Of a stretch of DNA of 64,000 nucleotides, positions 17,440 to 28,294 are shown piece after piece (within the stretch, counting starts at the first letter, position 1; each line of letters opens with the position of its first letter). The notes under the pieces are model-generated. The model was not told the origin of the DNA. It made no database searches and worked only from the letters and a program-made list of their open reading frames with translations. The position numbers and the translations under genes are program-made. This stretch comes from Falsiroseomonas oleicola. GTDB taxonomy: Bacteria > Pseudomonadota > Alphaproteobacteria > Acetobacterales > Acetobacteraceae. The stretch covers positions 15,115 to 79,114 of the forward strand of contig NZ_JAERQM010000006.1 in the NCBI RefSeq assembly GCF_019029495.1. The letters run 5' to 3'.

Positions 17440-18216
17440 GCCCGGCCGGAGGAGCCGAAGCCCCGACTGGTGCGCTGCCATATCCGCCTGGAACGCGTGA
17501 GTTTCCGCTACCGCATGGACGGGCCGCGGGTGCTGGAGGGGGTGGAGCTGGATATCCCGGCCGGGCAGGTGGTGGGGATGGTCGACCCCTCCGGTTCGGG
17601 CAAGAGCACGCTTACCAAGCTGATCCAGCGGCTCTACGTGCCGGAAGCCGGGCGGGTGATGGTGGATGGGGTGGATTTGGCACTTGTGGACCCGGCCTGG
17701 CTGCGCCGGCAGATCGGCGTGGTGCTGCAGGAAAATGTGCTGCTGAACCGATCGGTTCGCGACAATATCGCGCTGGCCGTGCCGGGGGCGCCGATGGAAG
17801 CTGTGGTGCGCGCGGCACGGCTGGCGGGCGCGCATGACTTCATCCTGGAACTGCCGCATGGCTACGACACGGAGATTGGCGAACGCGGGGCGACCCTGTC
17901 CGGTGGGCAGCGGCAGCGCATTGCGATTGCGCGAGCGCTGATGGCGGAGCCGAAGGTGCTGATTCTGGACGAGGCGACGAGCGCGCTGGATTATGAAAGC
18001 GAGCGGGTGGTGCAGGAGAATATGCGCGGCATCGCGCGGGGCCGGACGGTGATCATCATCGCGCATCGGCTGGCCGCGGTGCGGGGGGCAGACCGGATCA
18101 TCACGGTGGAGCGTGGGCGGGTGGTGGAGGATGGGACGCATGAGGAATTGGTGCGGAATGGGGGAAGGTATGCCGATTTGCTAACATATCAAAATAACAT
18201 GGATGGACAGACTTAA
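17440..18216 (+). pseudogene. 5'-truncated HlyB-type type I secretion ATPase (NBD only)
   Basis: From about [13 protein letters not shown] to LLTYQNN this is the nucleotide-binding domain of an HlyB/LapB-type type I secretion exporter: [46 protein letters not shown] and [14 protein letters not shown]. The membrane and peptidase-like domains are missing, and upstream DNA belongs to rpiB on the other strand. The Walker A reads [10 protein letters not shown] where GxxGxGKST is expected, losing the first Gly. GTG 17470 could start a short product, but it would be a soluble NBD alone. I call it a relic. Its tail runs into the AT-rich island and overlaps the next frame. Confidence 0.8.
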
Positions 18217-18949
18217 CGGCAATCTGCTAGCGGAACTGCTAATGGAGTCAATAACACACATCGGTCCAACCCAGGCAGGCAGGTCAAAAAATACACCACG
18301 AGAAAATTTGCGAGCCCAAATTCGCCCGCTTTCAGATGATAAACCAGGCTTAATTTTAGCTGAATTGAAAGGCAACGATATGACGTCCGCGCAAAACAAA
18401 GACGACTGGGAAAATCTACAGCTTTGCAGAATCGCAAAAGAATACCCAGATTTTTTTGCTGAAATCGCCACGAAAGTGAATGGGCATATACAGAGCAAGA
18501 ATTCCGTATTTGGCATCCTCAGACCCGAACTTGCTCACGTCCTGCGTTTAGTCGGCATAAAAAAATCACTTAGCATGCGTGAACTGGTGCTAGCAGCCTT
18601 TCTCGTGAAGGATTTGCTTGAACGTGCTTTGGTCGGCGAAGAAGTTTTTGACATTAGGCGAAAGTATTTCGCAAATTCATCTAGTAACTCAAATCCAGCA
18701 CCCGGCAGACTCGCCCATTTGTCCAAGGACGATGTTTTGCGCGTTGCCTCAAGTGCCCTGAGCAAGTCGCAAGAGCTGCTCGATCCGAATCTAAAAAACT
18801 CTGATAAAAAAATTATTGAGGCGGTTGATCGCTGCATGACTGATTTAGGTTTTTCGCTTGGGGCACAATCCTCGATCACGGCGATTCAGACTGTACGCAG
18901 CGCACGTGACCTTTGGATCGAAGTTATCTCAAGAGATGAATTTTCCTGA
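18203..18949 (+). CDS. Unknown AT-rich gene beside PIN-Hint chimera
   Basis: The open frame encodes up to 248 residues. ATG 18203 overlaps the hlyB relic's stop; ATG 18380, after GAAAGG, would give a 189-residue protein and may be the true start. The product is mostly helical and charged, with hydrophobic stretches such as [20 protein letters not shown] and an Asn/Ser-rich linker ([12 protein letters not shown]). No domain is recognised. Base and codon use (many A/T third positions) are unlike the neighbours. It lies 34 bases before the chimeric PIN-Hint gene on the same strand, so it may be a partner such as an immunity or antitoxin protein. That is inference only. Confidence 0.6.
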   Translation: MDRLNGNLLAELLMESITHIGPTQAGRSKNTPRENLRAQIRPLSDDKPGLILAELKGNDMTSAQNKDDWENLQLCRIAKEYPDFFAEIATKVNGHIQSKNSVFGILRPELAHVLRLVGIKKSLSMRELVLAAFLVKDLLERALVGEEVFDIRRKYFANSSSNSNPAPGRLAHLSKDDVLRVASSALSKSQELLDPNLKNSDKKIIEAVDRCMTDLGFSLGAQSSITAIQTVRSARDLWIEVISRDEFS

Positions 18950-18983
18950 CGCGCGAAATCAACGATTTTGGCAGGAGGGCCTA

Positions 18984-20612
18984 ATGTTCCAAATCAACGT
19001 ACCGGTAAATCTTGCAACACGTTCCCCGTCCGCGAATCTAATCGTCGACACTAACTCTCTTAAAAGCCTTGCCCTAATCGGGCAAGTTAATAGAAGCCTT
19101 GGAAGTATTCGACCATTGGATTTACTTCTACAAACGGGAAGAAGATTCGTCATGACTGATGTCGTGGCAGCCGAGATCACCTCAGCTTTACACATACCTG
19201 AGAACGCCATCATTGCTGCCTGGATGTCCTCACGCGCAGATCAAATCAGCATCGTAAACACTCGAAACGCGGATGGAACACAACGGTTCTCAGGCCTTAA
19301 TGCCGGCGAAGAATCGATGCAGTGGTACGCCGCAAATAACTCCGCTTTAGATAATTTATTACTTTCCGATGATCGCCGCAGCTTTCCGCCTTTTGCGGCA
19401 GCATCAATGAATGGTCCGTTCGGAACGGTGGCTTGGCAGCCTGCTCCGCTAGAAGGCGTTTCTGCGGGCGTAATGGGAACAGTAGACTTTCTAAATGGAG
19501 CGGTACTTGCAGGCATAACCACACCACGGGAGCACTTGCGGCTTGTTGATGGACTTGCATCGAGCGGCCGCGTTGGGCCGACTGGTGAAGTAGGCTACAT
19601 GAATGCTCTCCGCCCTGGCAATGATCCGATATTTCTGGAAGTCATGACTCCGCATGGCTTGCAAGTAGGACTCGTAGAATTTTTGGACGGAATTTTCACC
19701 GACACGATAGTGGCCATCTACACCACACCGGACGGCGTTCAACATATGGTTGGTCATCCGTTCCAGCGGATAGGTCTGGTAGATGGAGAGTGGGTTGCAA
19801 ATCCAAGGGCGGTCATAACACGCAATCCGCAACCACCTAAATGCTTCCTCCCTGGCACCCCCATCCTCATGGCCGACGGCACCCACAAACCCATCGAGCA
19901 GATCCGCATCGGTGACCTCGTCATGGCCTTTGATCCCGCCTCCCAGCACGGCCGCGGCGCCCTCACCCCCTCCCGCGTCACCCGCACCTTCCAGAACACC
20001 ACCCGCACCGTGGTAGATCTCCGCGGCCTGCGCATGACGCCCGGCCATGTCTGCCTCACCGGCGCGGGCGGCTTCGCCACCATCGCTGCCATCCTCGCCG
20101 CCGATGGCACCCTCGTGCAGGCCGATGGCACTGCCATCCGCGCCCGCACCGGCGCCGGCCTCGGCTCGGCCGAGGATGCGCTGGTCCGCGTCGCCTACAC
20201 CGATCCCGCCACCGGCGCGCCGGGTTACGTCACGCTGCGCGCCGGCATTCCCTGTGCCACAGATGGCCTCACCCTCGCCGCCGTGCTCGCCGAGTCCGGC
20301 TACACCACCCTGGCCGATGGCGGCGTGCGCGTGACGGATGGGGAGGTCTTTGACTGCGTCGATTGGCCCGTCGGCACCACGCCGCTGGATGCGCCGGAAC
20401 AGCGGAACTGGATCGTCCTCGGCCCGGATGGCCAGCCCTACACGCCGGACTGGATGCAGGGGCTGGAGGAGGAGGCCGGAATGGAACAGGCCGTCGGCGC
20501 CACCACCCGCACCCTGGCGCCCAGCACCCGCCCGGCCTTCCGCCCTCAACTCATTGGCGGCACCCTCTCCGGCCTGCCCGCCATCGGCAGCACCATCGGC
20601 CGGATGCACTGA
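18984..20612 (+). CDS. Chimeric PIN-nuclease-like + Hint domain protein
   Basis: ATG 18984 follows AGGAGGG (18973-18979), a strong ribosome binding site; length 542 residues. Residues about 17-135 follow the PIN nuclease layout: LIVDTNS (D22), TDVVAAEITSA (E64), AGEES (E109/E110), LLLSDDRRS (D129/D130). Residues about 135-285 are unrecognised. A Hint (hedgehog/intein) domain begins at C287 (CFLPGTPILMADGTHKPIEQ) and includes TPGH (T352, H355). It resembles Hint modules of alphaproteobacterial RTX/type I secreted proteins. The DNA is AT-rich up to about 19840 and very GC-rich after it, the switch falling at the Hint cysteine. There is no signal peptide. It sits between hlyB and hlyD relics. 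A self-processing toxin-like protein is a hypothesis, not shown. Confidence 0.75.
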   Translation: MFQINVPVNLATRSPSANLIVDTNSLKSLALIGQVNRSLGSIRPLDLLLQTGRRFVMTDVVAAEITSALHIPENAIIAAWMSSRADQISIVNTRNADGTQRFSGLNAGEESMQWYAANNSALDNLLLSDDRRSFPPFAAASMNGPFGTVAWQPAPLEGVSAGVMGTVDFLNGAVLAGITTPREHLRLVDGLASSGRVGPTGEVGYMNALRPGNDPIFLEVMTPHGLQVGLVEFLDGIFTDTIVAIYTTPDGVQHMVGHPFQRIGLVDGEWVANPRAVITRNPQPPKCFLPGTPILMADGTHKPIEQIRIGDLVMAFDPASQHGRGALTPSRVTRTFQNTTRTVVDLRGLRMTPGHVCLTGAGGFATIAAILAADGTLVQADGTAIRARTGAGLGSAEDALVRVAYTDPATGAPGYVTLRAGIPCATDGLTLAAVLAESGYTTLADGGVRVTDGEVFDCVDWPVGTTPLDAPEQRNWIVLGPDGQPYTPDWMQGLEEEAGMEQAVGATTRTLAPSTRPAFRPQLIGGTLSGLPAIGSTIGRMH

Positions 20613-20618
20613 CCGCGC

Positions 20619-23198
<2,580 letters not shown>

Positions 23199-23265
23199 CC
23201 GGCGCAGTTTGCTTGAACCGATCAGGCTTGCGGCGCTAGGATGCTGCAATGCGAGATCGGGAAGC

Positions 23266-23571
23266 ATGAGCAGCGCCGCCCTCTCTGACATCCGCGCCCA
23301 GCGCGCGGAGGTCGAGGCGCGTCTGGCCTATACCCATGCGCGTGATGGGGAGGCCAAGGCACTGGCCTGGTGGCGGCTGCAGCTTGCGCGGCGCGCGAGG
23401 CTTGCGGCGCTGGGGCCGGACAGTTCGATCCATCTGCCCGCCTTGCCCGCTCCACCGCCCGGTGCTCTGTCCCGATGGCAGGAGCTTGCGGTGCGGGTGC
23501 GGCTGATGCGGCTGAAGGATGCCAGCCCGCCCAAGGCCACTGCCGGCCTCCTCCGGCGCCAATCCAGCTGA
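23266..23571 (+). CDS. Hypothetical protein (101 aa)
   Basis: ATG 23266 with GGGAAG just upstream. The product is basic, Ala/Arg-rich and helical (RAQRAEVEARLAYTHARDGE, WWRLQLARRARLAALG) with a Pro-rich middle (LPALPAPPPGALSRWQ). No known domain, signal or membrane segment. It lies 67 bases downstream of hemB on the same strand. The 181 bases that follow, up to the antiporter, hold nothing I can identify. Confidence 0.5.
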   Translation: MSSAALSDIRAQRAEVEARLAYTHARDGEAKALAWWRLQLARRARLAALGPDSSIHLPALPAPPPGALSRWQELAVRVRLMRLKDASPPKATAGLLRRQSS

Positions 23572-23752
23572 GCCGTCCGCGACTCGACGATCTCGCGACC
23601 CAGGCGGCAACCTACAGGCAGCGACGGAGTTGACCGAGGCGGCCTGCGGCGGGTGATGGCGAAGATGCCACCCGCACGACGAGCGTCTGAACCCGACCTG
23701 GTCGGCCGGAGCGCGGCGACAGCTTGACGGGCACGCCATGCCGGAGGTCGAC

Positions 23753-24925
23753 ATGCTGCCTGAGCTTCCCGTCGAAGACATCATCATCCAGTTCGCCGTC
23801 GTCGTCGTGGCGGCGCTGCTCGTGCAACTGGCCTTCGAGCGGACGCGGGTGCCGGGCCTGATCGGCCTGATCATCCTGGGCATGATCATCGGGCCAGGTG
23901 GCACCGGCATCCTGCCGACCGAGCCGGTGGTGGGGCTGTTTGGCTCGATCGGGCTGCTCTACATCATGTTCATTGCCGGCGCAGAGATCGACCTGGACCT
24001 TGTGCGGGACCGGAAACGCGAAGCGGCGTCCTTCGGCGGCATGGCCTTCGCCTTTTCCTTCCTGCCGGCCTTCGGCGTCGGGCTGCTCTTCGGGCTTGAG
24101 ACCTATGGCGCGTTGCTGCTCGGCGCCGCCCTCTCATCGCATACGCTGGTGGCCTATCCGATGGTCAGCCGTCTGGGCCTGGCGGGACGCCGCCCGATCG
24201 TGGCGGCAACGGGCGGCACCCTGCTGACCGATACCGCCTCGCTCCTGGTGCTGGTCGTGGTCATCAATGCGGCAGGCGGTGAAGGTGGCTGGTCCTGGCT
24301 GGTGCCCATCGTCTCGCTCACCGCTCTGGCGGTGGTGGCGCTGGCCACGGTGCCGCGGATCGCGGGCTTCGTCCTGACGACGGAGCTGCATACGCGCTCG
24401 GAAAAGGCGCTGTTCCTGCTGGCCGTCCTGCTGCTGCTGTCCATCCTGGCCGAGGCGATCGGCACGGAGGATATCCTGGGCGCCTTCCTGGCCGGCCTCT
24501 GCCTGAACCGGGCGCTGCACCGGCGGGAGGAGCTCAAGCATCACCTCGAATTCGTCGGCCGGATGCTGTTCGTCCCCTTCTTCTTCGTCGATACGGGCAT
24601 GCGCCTGAACCTCGAAGCCTTGCAGCAGCCGGCGACATGGCTGCTCGCGGTGGCGCTGGTGGCGCTGATCATCCTCACCAAGGGGCTGGCGGCGGCGGCC
24701 GCCATGCGCCTGTTCGGCTATTCCCGCGTCGAGGGTCTGGCCATTGCGAGCCTGTCCTTTCCGCAGGCGGCCGCGACCCTGGCGGTCATGGTGATCGGCA
24801 TGGAGCTCGATCTCATCGATGCCGTGACGGCCGATGCCATCATCATCACGATCTTCCTGACCTGCCTGGTCGGGGCGCTGCTGACCGGTTACGCCGCCCG
24901 GCGGATGGCACAGGATAAGGACTAG
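23753..24925 (+). CDS. CPA2-family monovalent cation:proton antiporter
   Basis: A Kef/GerN-type CPA2 transporter domain with about 12 membrane helices: RVPGLIGLIILGMIIGPGG, LLYIMFIAGAEIDLDLVRDRK, LLGAALSSHTLVAYPMVSRL and LLTDTASLLVLVVV (ion-site Asp). No C-terminal TrkA/RCK regulatory domain follows, so it is the membrane domain alone. ATG 23753 after GGAGG is preferred over ATG 23738. It would exchange Na+ or K+ for H+ at the inner membrane. Ion preference is not predictable. Confidence 0.88.
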   Translation: MLPELPVEDIIIQFAVVVVAALLVQLAFERTRVPGLIGLIILGMIIGPGGTGILPTEPVVGLFGSIGLLYIMFIAGAEIDLDLVRDRKREAASFGGMAFAFSFLPAFGVGLLFGLETYGALLLGAALSSHTLVAYPMVSRLGLAGRRPIVAATGGTLLTDTASLLVLVVVINAAGGEGGWSWLVPIVSLTALAVVALATVPRIAGFVLTTELHTRSEKALFLLAVLLLLSILAEAIGTEDILGAFLAGLCLNRALHRREELKHHLEFVGRMLFVPFFFVDTGMRLNLEALQQPATWLLAVALVALIILTKGLAAAAAMRLFGYSRVEGLAIASLSFPQAAATLAVMVIGMELDLIDAVTADAIIITIFLTCLVGALLTGYAARRMAQDKD

Positions 24926-24944
24926 AGAAGGCTGCGGCGGAAGC

Positions 24945-25781
24945 TCAGGCGGCCAGGAAGCCGGCCACGGCCGCGATCTGGTCCGCCGCCTGCAGGGCCG
25001 GTGCATGGCCAACCCCGGCAAATTCGCGCAGCGCCACGCCGGGCCGCGCCGCCATCCGGGCCGCAACCCCGGCTTCGAGCACGTCGCTCTCCGCGCCGCG
25101 CAGCACCAGCGTCGGCACCGCCACCCGGTCCCACACCATGCCGAGCTCGATCGGTCCTTCGGCGGCCGCGGCGAAGGGCACGGCGATCGCCGGGTCGTGG
25201 TGGCTGGCAATGCCGCCCTCCGGCAGGCGGCGGGCGCTGGTTTCCGCCATATGGCGCCATTGCGCGTCGGTGAGCGCGCCGAAGGGGGCATGCACCTGCC
25301 GCAGATGCGCCTCCAGCCCCGCCAGATCCTCGAAGCGCGGGTCTTCCCGCACATAGGCGGCGATGCGCGCGGCGGCGGCGGCGGGCACATGGCTGCCGAT
25401 ATCGTTCAGCACCAGGCGACGGATCGGCGTGCCAGGTGCGGCGGCTAGCAGCATGCCGCAGATGCCACCCAGCGAGGTGCCGACCCAGTCCACCGGCCCC
25501 TCCAGCCGCGCCAGCAGATGCCCCAGCGCGACCACATAGCTCGGCGGCACATAGAGCCGCGGATCAGGCAGCCAGTCGGAGGCGCCGCGCCCCGGCAGGT
25601 CCGGGCAGAACACCCGCCGCCCCTGCCCGGCCAGCGCCTCCGCCAAGGTGTCGAAGTCACGCCCATTGCGGGTCAGGCCGTGGAGGCAGACCACCGGCGC
25701 GCCTCCCTCCGGCCCCCATTCGGTCCAGGCCAGGCCATGGAAGGCCGCGCCAAGAAGGTAGCGCAGCCTGCCATGGCGCAT
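24945..25781 (-). CDS. Alpha/beta hydrolase
   Basis: A 278-residue alpha/beta hydrolase fold: VVCLHGLTRNGRDFDTLAEAL with the oxyanion HG, CPDLPGRGASDW, VGTSLGGICGMLL (nucleophile elbow, Ser in GTSLG), LVLRGAESDVL (acid) and GVGHAPAL (catalytic His). It starts 1 base after the CoA transferase stop, so it is in its operon. Likely an esterase or thioesterase; substrate unknown. Confidence 0.9.
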   Translation of the reverse strand: MRHGRLRYLLGAAFHGLAWTEWGPEGGAPVVCLHGLTRNGRDFDTLAEALAGQGRRVFCPDLPGRGASDWLPDPRLYVPPSYVVALGHLLARLEGPVDWVGTSLGGICGMLLAAAPGTPIRRLVLNDIGSHVPAAAAARIAAYVREDPRFEDLAGLEAHLRQVHAPFGALTDAQWRHMAETSARRLPEGGIASHHDPAIAVPFAAAAEGPIELGMVWDRVAVPTLVLRGAESDVLEAGVAARMAARPGVALREFAGVGHAPALQAADQIAAVAGFLAA

Positions 25782-25782
25782 C

Positions 25783-26988
25783 TCAGACGATGCCCTTGTC
25801 CCGCAGCGCCTGGATCGCCGATTCGCTCATGCCGAGCAGGCCGGAGAGCACTTCCTCCGAATGCTCGCCAAGCTGCGGCGGCGGCACGCGATAGTCCGGC
25901 GGCGTGGAGGACAGGCGCACCGGATTGGCGATGACCTCCACCGTGGCGCCGGAGGAATGCGCCATCTCCACCACCACCTTGCGCGCCTGCACATGCGGGT
26001 CCGCAAACACTTTTTCCAATGTATTAATCGGGCCGCAGCCGATTTTCGCCTGTTCCAGCGCCGCCACCCATTCGTCGGTGCTGCGCTGCTGCATGACCGG
26101 GGTCAGCGTCTCCGTCACGAACTGGCGGTTGGCGACGCGGGCGGCATTGGTGGCGAAGCGCTCATCGGAGAGCAGCGCCTGCTGGCCGGTGACCTCGCAG
26201 AAGCGGGCGAAGGTCGGGTCATTGCCGACGGACAGCACGATGTGGCCGTCCCGCGTCGGAAACACCTGGTAGGGCACGATATTTGGGTGCTGGTTGCCCA
26301 GGCGGGGCGGGTTTTCCTTGGTCGCCAGGTAGTTCATGCCCTGGTTCGCCAGCCAGGCGACGCTGGTATCCAGCATGCCGATATCCACCTGCTGGCCCTG
26401 GCCGGTGCGTTCCCGGTGGCGCAGCGCCGCCAGGATGCCGATGCAGCCATAGAGGCCGGCGAACAGGTCCGCCACCGGCACGCCCACCTTCTGCGGCAGC
26501 CCATCCGGCTCCCCGGTCAGGGACATGACGCCGCCCATCGCCTGGATCAGCGAATCATAGCCCGGGCGCGGCGCATAGGGGCCGGTCTGGCCGAAGCCGG
26601 TGATGGAGCAATAGATCAGGCCAGGGAACTTCTGGCTGAGCTGCTCGAAGCCCAGCCCGTATTTGGCCAGGGCGCCGACCTTGAAGTTCTCCACCAGGAT
26701 GTCGCAGCCATCCAGCAGCTCATGCACGATCGCCTGGCCCTCGGGCTTGGAGATGTCGAGCGTGAGCGACTTCTTGTTGCGGTTGACCCCTAGGAAATAG
26801 GCGCTTTCCGTCGTCTCCGGCCACACCGGCGGCGCGAAGCCGCGGGTGTCGTCGCCCGATTCCGGCTTCTCGATCTTGATGACCTCGGCCCCGAGGTCGC
26901 CCAGCATCTGGGTGCAGGTGGGGCCAGCCAGCACGCGGGTCAGGTCGAGGACACGAAGGCCGCGAAGCGGGCCGGTCGGGGATGTCAT
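25783..26988 (-). CDS. CaiB/BaiF family (class III) CoA transferase
   Basis: LRGLRVLDLTRVLAGPTCTQ and LGDLGAEVIKIEKPESGDDTR form the class III CoA-transferase start. VNRNKKSLTLDISKPEGQ, VENFKVGALAKYGL and GYDSLIQAMGGVMSLTGEPD (catalytic-Asp region) follow. 401 residues. ATG 26988 with GGAGG six bases upstream is used; longer frames into the divergent intergenic region lack similarity. It moves CoA between organic acids in the cytosol. Divergent from a Bug solute-binding protein and aldehyde dehydrogenase, consistent with organic-acid uptake and catabolism. Confidence 0.92.
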   Translation of the reverse strand: MTSPTGPLRGLRVLDLTRVLAGPTCTQMLGDLGAEVIKIEKPESGDDTRGFAPPVWPETTESAYFLGVNRNKKSLTLDISKPEGQAIVHELLDGCDILVENFKVGALAKYGLGFEQLSQKFPGLIYCSITGFGQTGPYAPRPGYDSLIQAMGGVMSLTGEPDGLPQKVGVPVADLFAGLYGCIGILAALRHRERTGQGQQVDIGMLDTSVAWLANQGMNYLATKENPPRLGNQHPNIVPYQVFPTRDGHIVLSVGNDPTFARFCEVTGQQALLSDERFATNAARVANRQFVTETLTPVMQQRSTDEWVAALEQAKIGCGPINTLEKVFADPHVQARKVVVEMAHSSGATVEVIANPVRLSSTPPDYRVPPPQLGEHSEEVLSGLLGMSESAIQALRDKGIV

Positions 26989-27256
26989 GAGGTGCCTCCA
27001 GATTGCGAATTGCTTAGGCGGGCCGCCCTGGCAGGGCAAGCCCGGAGGGGTCGCGACCGCCGGCGTCATCGGGCCGCCATCCAGACGACCGACGTCTGTC
27101 ACGGAACATGGCTACAGCAGCCCCGGCCCGGGCGTCACCACCCCTCGCCCGCGGTCACCCTGAAGGGTGCTGTCCTCGCAGCGGTGCGCCGCGCCGCCGT
27201 CGATCACCCCCAAACCCCTCGTGCCGGCCCGACGAGGCCGCAAAGGAGTATGTTCC

Positions 27257-28234
27257 ATGCCCGCACAGCAACCGGGCCGTCGCGCCTTGCTGGCCGCCAG
27301 CCTCACCTGCCTGGCCGCGCCCGCCTTGGCGCAGGGCCGCCCCATCAGCCTGGTGGTTCCCTTCGCCCCCGGCGGCACCACCGATCTCGGCGCCCGGCTG
27401 ATCGCGCCCCGCGCGGCGCATCACCTTGGCGTGCCGATGGTGGTGGAAAACCGCCCCGGCGCCGGCGGCGCCACCGCCGCCGACCAGGTGCGCCGCGCCA
27501 CGCCGGATGGGCAGACGCTGCTGTTTGCCGTCGCCTCCACCCATGGCGTCAATCCGGCCGTCTTCGACGACCTGCCCTATGATGCGGTGGCGGATTTCGC
27601 CCCGGTCGCGCTGCTGGGCGTCACCCCCTTCGTGCTGGCGGTCCGTGCCGACCATCCGGCGCGGGACGCGAAGGCGCTGGTCGATCTGCTGAAGCGGGAG
27701 CCGGGGCGGCACAACTATGCCTCGGCCGGCGTCGGCTCCATGCCGCATCTGGCCGGCGAGTGGTTCAAGTCGGAAATCGGCGCCCAGGTCGAGCATGTCG
27801 CCTATCGCGGCGGCGGCCCGGCGCTGCAGGCGCTGCTGACCGGCGAGGTCGGCTACACCATCGAATCCATCCCGACGCTGGCCGGCGCCCTGGCCGATGG
27901 CCGGGTGCGCGCCCTGGCCCGGGCCACGAAGCGCCCCGGCGGCCGCTACGGCAACATCGCGTCCCTGGCCGAGCTGGAGATCGCCGATCTGGATGCCGAG
28001 ACCTGGATCATGGCGACCGCGCCGGCCAGCACGCCGCCCGCCGTGCTGGCGCGGCTGAATGCCGGCTTCAACGCGGCGGTGGCCGAGCCGGAACTCGGCC
28101 GCCGCCTGTCCGAGATCGGCACCGAGCCGATCGCGGACAGCACGCCGGAAAGTGCCGCGGCGCATGTCCGCGCCGAGATCGCGCGCTGGCGCGGCGTGGT
28201 GCAGCGGGCGGGACTCCGCATCCAGAGGAGCTGA
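27257..28234 (+). CDS. Bug/TctC-family tripartite tricarboxylate transporter substrate-binding protein
   Basis: A signal peptide (RRALLAASLTCLAAPALAQG) is followed by the Bug-family start ISLVVPFAPGGTTDLGARLI. VVENRPGAGGATAADQVRRA and YASAGVGSMPHLAGEWFK are typical. The 325-residue periplasmic protein would bind a carboxylate or similar ligand. ATG 27257 is after AAAGGAG at 27242-27248. No TctA/TctB membrane partners are in the window, which is common for orphan Bug proteins. The 268-bp gap upstream is the divergent promoter region with the CoA transferase; I see no clear operator in it. Confidence 0.92.
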   Translation: MPAQQPGRRALLAASLTCLAAPALAQGRPISLVVPFAPGGTTDLGARLIAPRAAHHLGVPMVVENRPGAGGATAADQVRRATPDGQTLLFAVASTHGVNPAVFDDLPYDAVADFAPVALLGVTPFVLAVRADHPARDAKALVDLLKREPGRHNYASAGVGSMPHLAGEWFKSEIGAQVEHVAYRGGGPALQALLTGEVGYTIESIPTLAGALADGRVRALARATKRPGGRYGNIASLAELEIADLDAETWIMATAPASTPPAVLARLNAGFNAAVAEPELGRRLSEIGTEPIADSTPESAAAHVRAEIARWRGVVQRAGLRIQRS

Positions 28235-28294
28235 GCGGTTCCCTCCGGACGCGCCCAGGTCTATGCCTGGGCGCAAATCCCGGAGACGTTCCTT

